A DNA stretch of 5,225 nt from Candidatus Hodarchaeota archaeon. Its GTDB lineage: Archaea; Asgardarchaeota; Heimdallarchaeia; Hodarchaeales; YT1-057. A program made the position numbers and the translations under genes. Below are positions 4,742 through 5,225 of the stretch, piece by piece (position 1 is the first letter of the stretch; each line of letters opens with the position of its first letter). The stretch covers positions 1 through 5,225 of the forward strand of contig JAEOTI010000319.1 in the NCBI GenBank assembly GCA_016839955.1, written 5' to 3'. Below the pieces are notes generated by a model that made no database searches, was not told where the DNA came from, and saw nothing but the letters and a program-made list of their open reading frames with translations.

Positions 4742-5225
4742 TTTGGTATTGCTTCAATAAAATCCTTTAGTAGTTTCTTTGGATTCTTAGTTTTCTCTAA
4801 TACAGTTGATACAACAACTATATCGCTTCCAGCCGCAAACAAAGATTGAACTTGTTCTTTGGTGGTAATTCCTCCTCCAGTTATCAGCTTAATTCCATTT
4901 CCGTTTTCAAGAATGAACTTTTTAGTCTCTTGGACCAATTCTAATCTACCTGCAACGGTCGACGAAATTGCTCCACTTCCTGCTTCTAAATAAATACCCC
5001 ACCATTTATCGAGCTTGCCTGAGGACTTTAATAAATCAAGAACTTCTTTATCCGAAAGAGTTCTTGCACGTATTTTTCGTCCCGCAGAAGAGCGGGGTCC
5101 AAGAACCATATAACCAAATGGTCTTCGTTCAGGGAACGATTTTCGGCGCAACCAAGCCCACAATTGTTTGGCTCGCAAATAATTTAATCCCACTTGAACG
5201 TAAAAATCTATAATTCGTCGATTGT
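4738..5225 (-). CDS. Geranylgeranylglyceryl phosphate synthase (GGGPS/PcrB family), partial, 5' end outside
   Basis: The frame is open to the right edge, so this is the C-terminal 162 residues or so of a protein expected to be about 240-260 long. GGGPS joins geranylgeranyl diphosphate to sn-glycerol-1-phosphate, the first committed step of archaeal ether-lipid synthesis. It is a Mg-dependent TIM-barrel enzyme, often membrane-associated. Signatures are 'PFGYMVLGPRSSAGRKIRA' (about 5127-5071), YLEAGSGA (4992-4969), which binds glycerol phosphate, and GGGI (4878-4867), the phosphate loop. The last loop is unusual: 'VVVSTVLEK' has Ser-Thr (4809-4804) where the family normally has Gly followed by Thr or Asn. 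The N-terminal part with the first Mg-binding Asp is not visible. An internal GTG at 5193 could be mistaken for a start, but coding sequence continues upstream of it (DFYVQ). The gene converges on the YjbQ gene with a 4-nt overlap. Confidence 0.87.
   Translation of the reverse strand, partial: NRRIIDFYVQVGLNYLRAKQLWAWLRRKSFPERRPFGYMVLGPRSSAGRKIRARTLSDKEVLDLLKSSGKLDKWWGIYLEAGSGAISSTVAGRLELVQETKKFILENGNGIKLITGGGITTKEQVQSLFAAGSDIVVVSTVLEKTKNPKKLLKDFIEAIPN

Noticed and set aside
4738..5193. GTG at 5193 as the GGGPS start
   Set aside because: The frame continues open upstream to the window edge with plausible coding sequence, and the family needs about 100 more N-terminal residues.
4968..5213. 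81-codon plus-strand reading frame opposite the GGGPS gene
   Set aside because: It is antisense to conserved GGGPS motifs, including YLEAGSGA, and resembles no protein I know.

Overview
The window looks like a piece of an AT-rich archaeal genome, most likely an Asgard archaeon (a Heimdallarchaeia-like lineage is my best guess). Three things point there: a geranylgeranylglyceryl phosphate synthase (GGGPS) homologue for ether lipids, a small longin-like protein of the kind abundant in Asgard genomes, and ribosome-binding sites of archaeal/bacterial type. The lineage is inferred from remembered family patterns, not from a database search.

Left third (1-2127), minus strand: a two-gene operon. 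A CoxD-type MoxR AAA+ ATPase (1273-2127) is followed, 37 nt downstream, by a CoxE-like von Willebrand A protein (1-1235) that runs off the left edge. MoxR/VWA pairs act together as ATP-driven chaperones that mature or insert metal cofactors into partner enzymes. The partner is not visible here. The VWA gene has no ATG, GTG or TTG in frame at the expected N-terminus. An AGGTGA Shine-Dalgarno sequence sits 6 nt before an in-frame ATT, so AUU initiation is the best reading.

Middle (about 2144-3514), plus strand: a mobile island with one complete TnpB RNA-guided nuclease (2248-3483), visibly richer in G+C than its flanks and without a TnpA transposase. Its RuvC residues D191, E275 and D359 are present. 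The zinc ribbon has an unusual first knuckle (C-x4-C). The end of the gene carries hairpins expected of an overlapping omegaRNA. Short direct and inverted repeats flank the gene and may mark the element ends. The island sits in the intergenic gap directly upstream of the moxR-like gene.

Right third: a longin-like protein (3581-4117, minus, TTG start), then a 207-nt AT-rich divergent promoter region, then a YjbQ/UPF0047 enzyme (4325-4741, plus). The YjbQ gene converges on the GGGPS gene (4738-5225, minus, 5' end outside the window). These two genes share a CTAG palindrome that supplies both TAG stop codons.

No tRNA, rRNA or CRISPR array was seen. No gap without a gene is longer than 300 nt.
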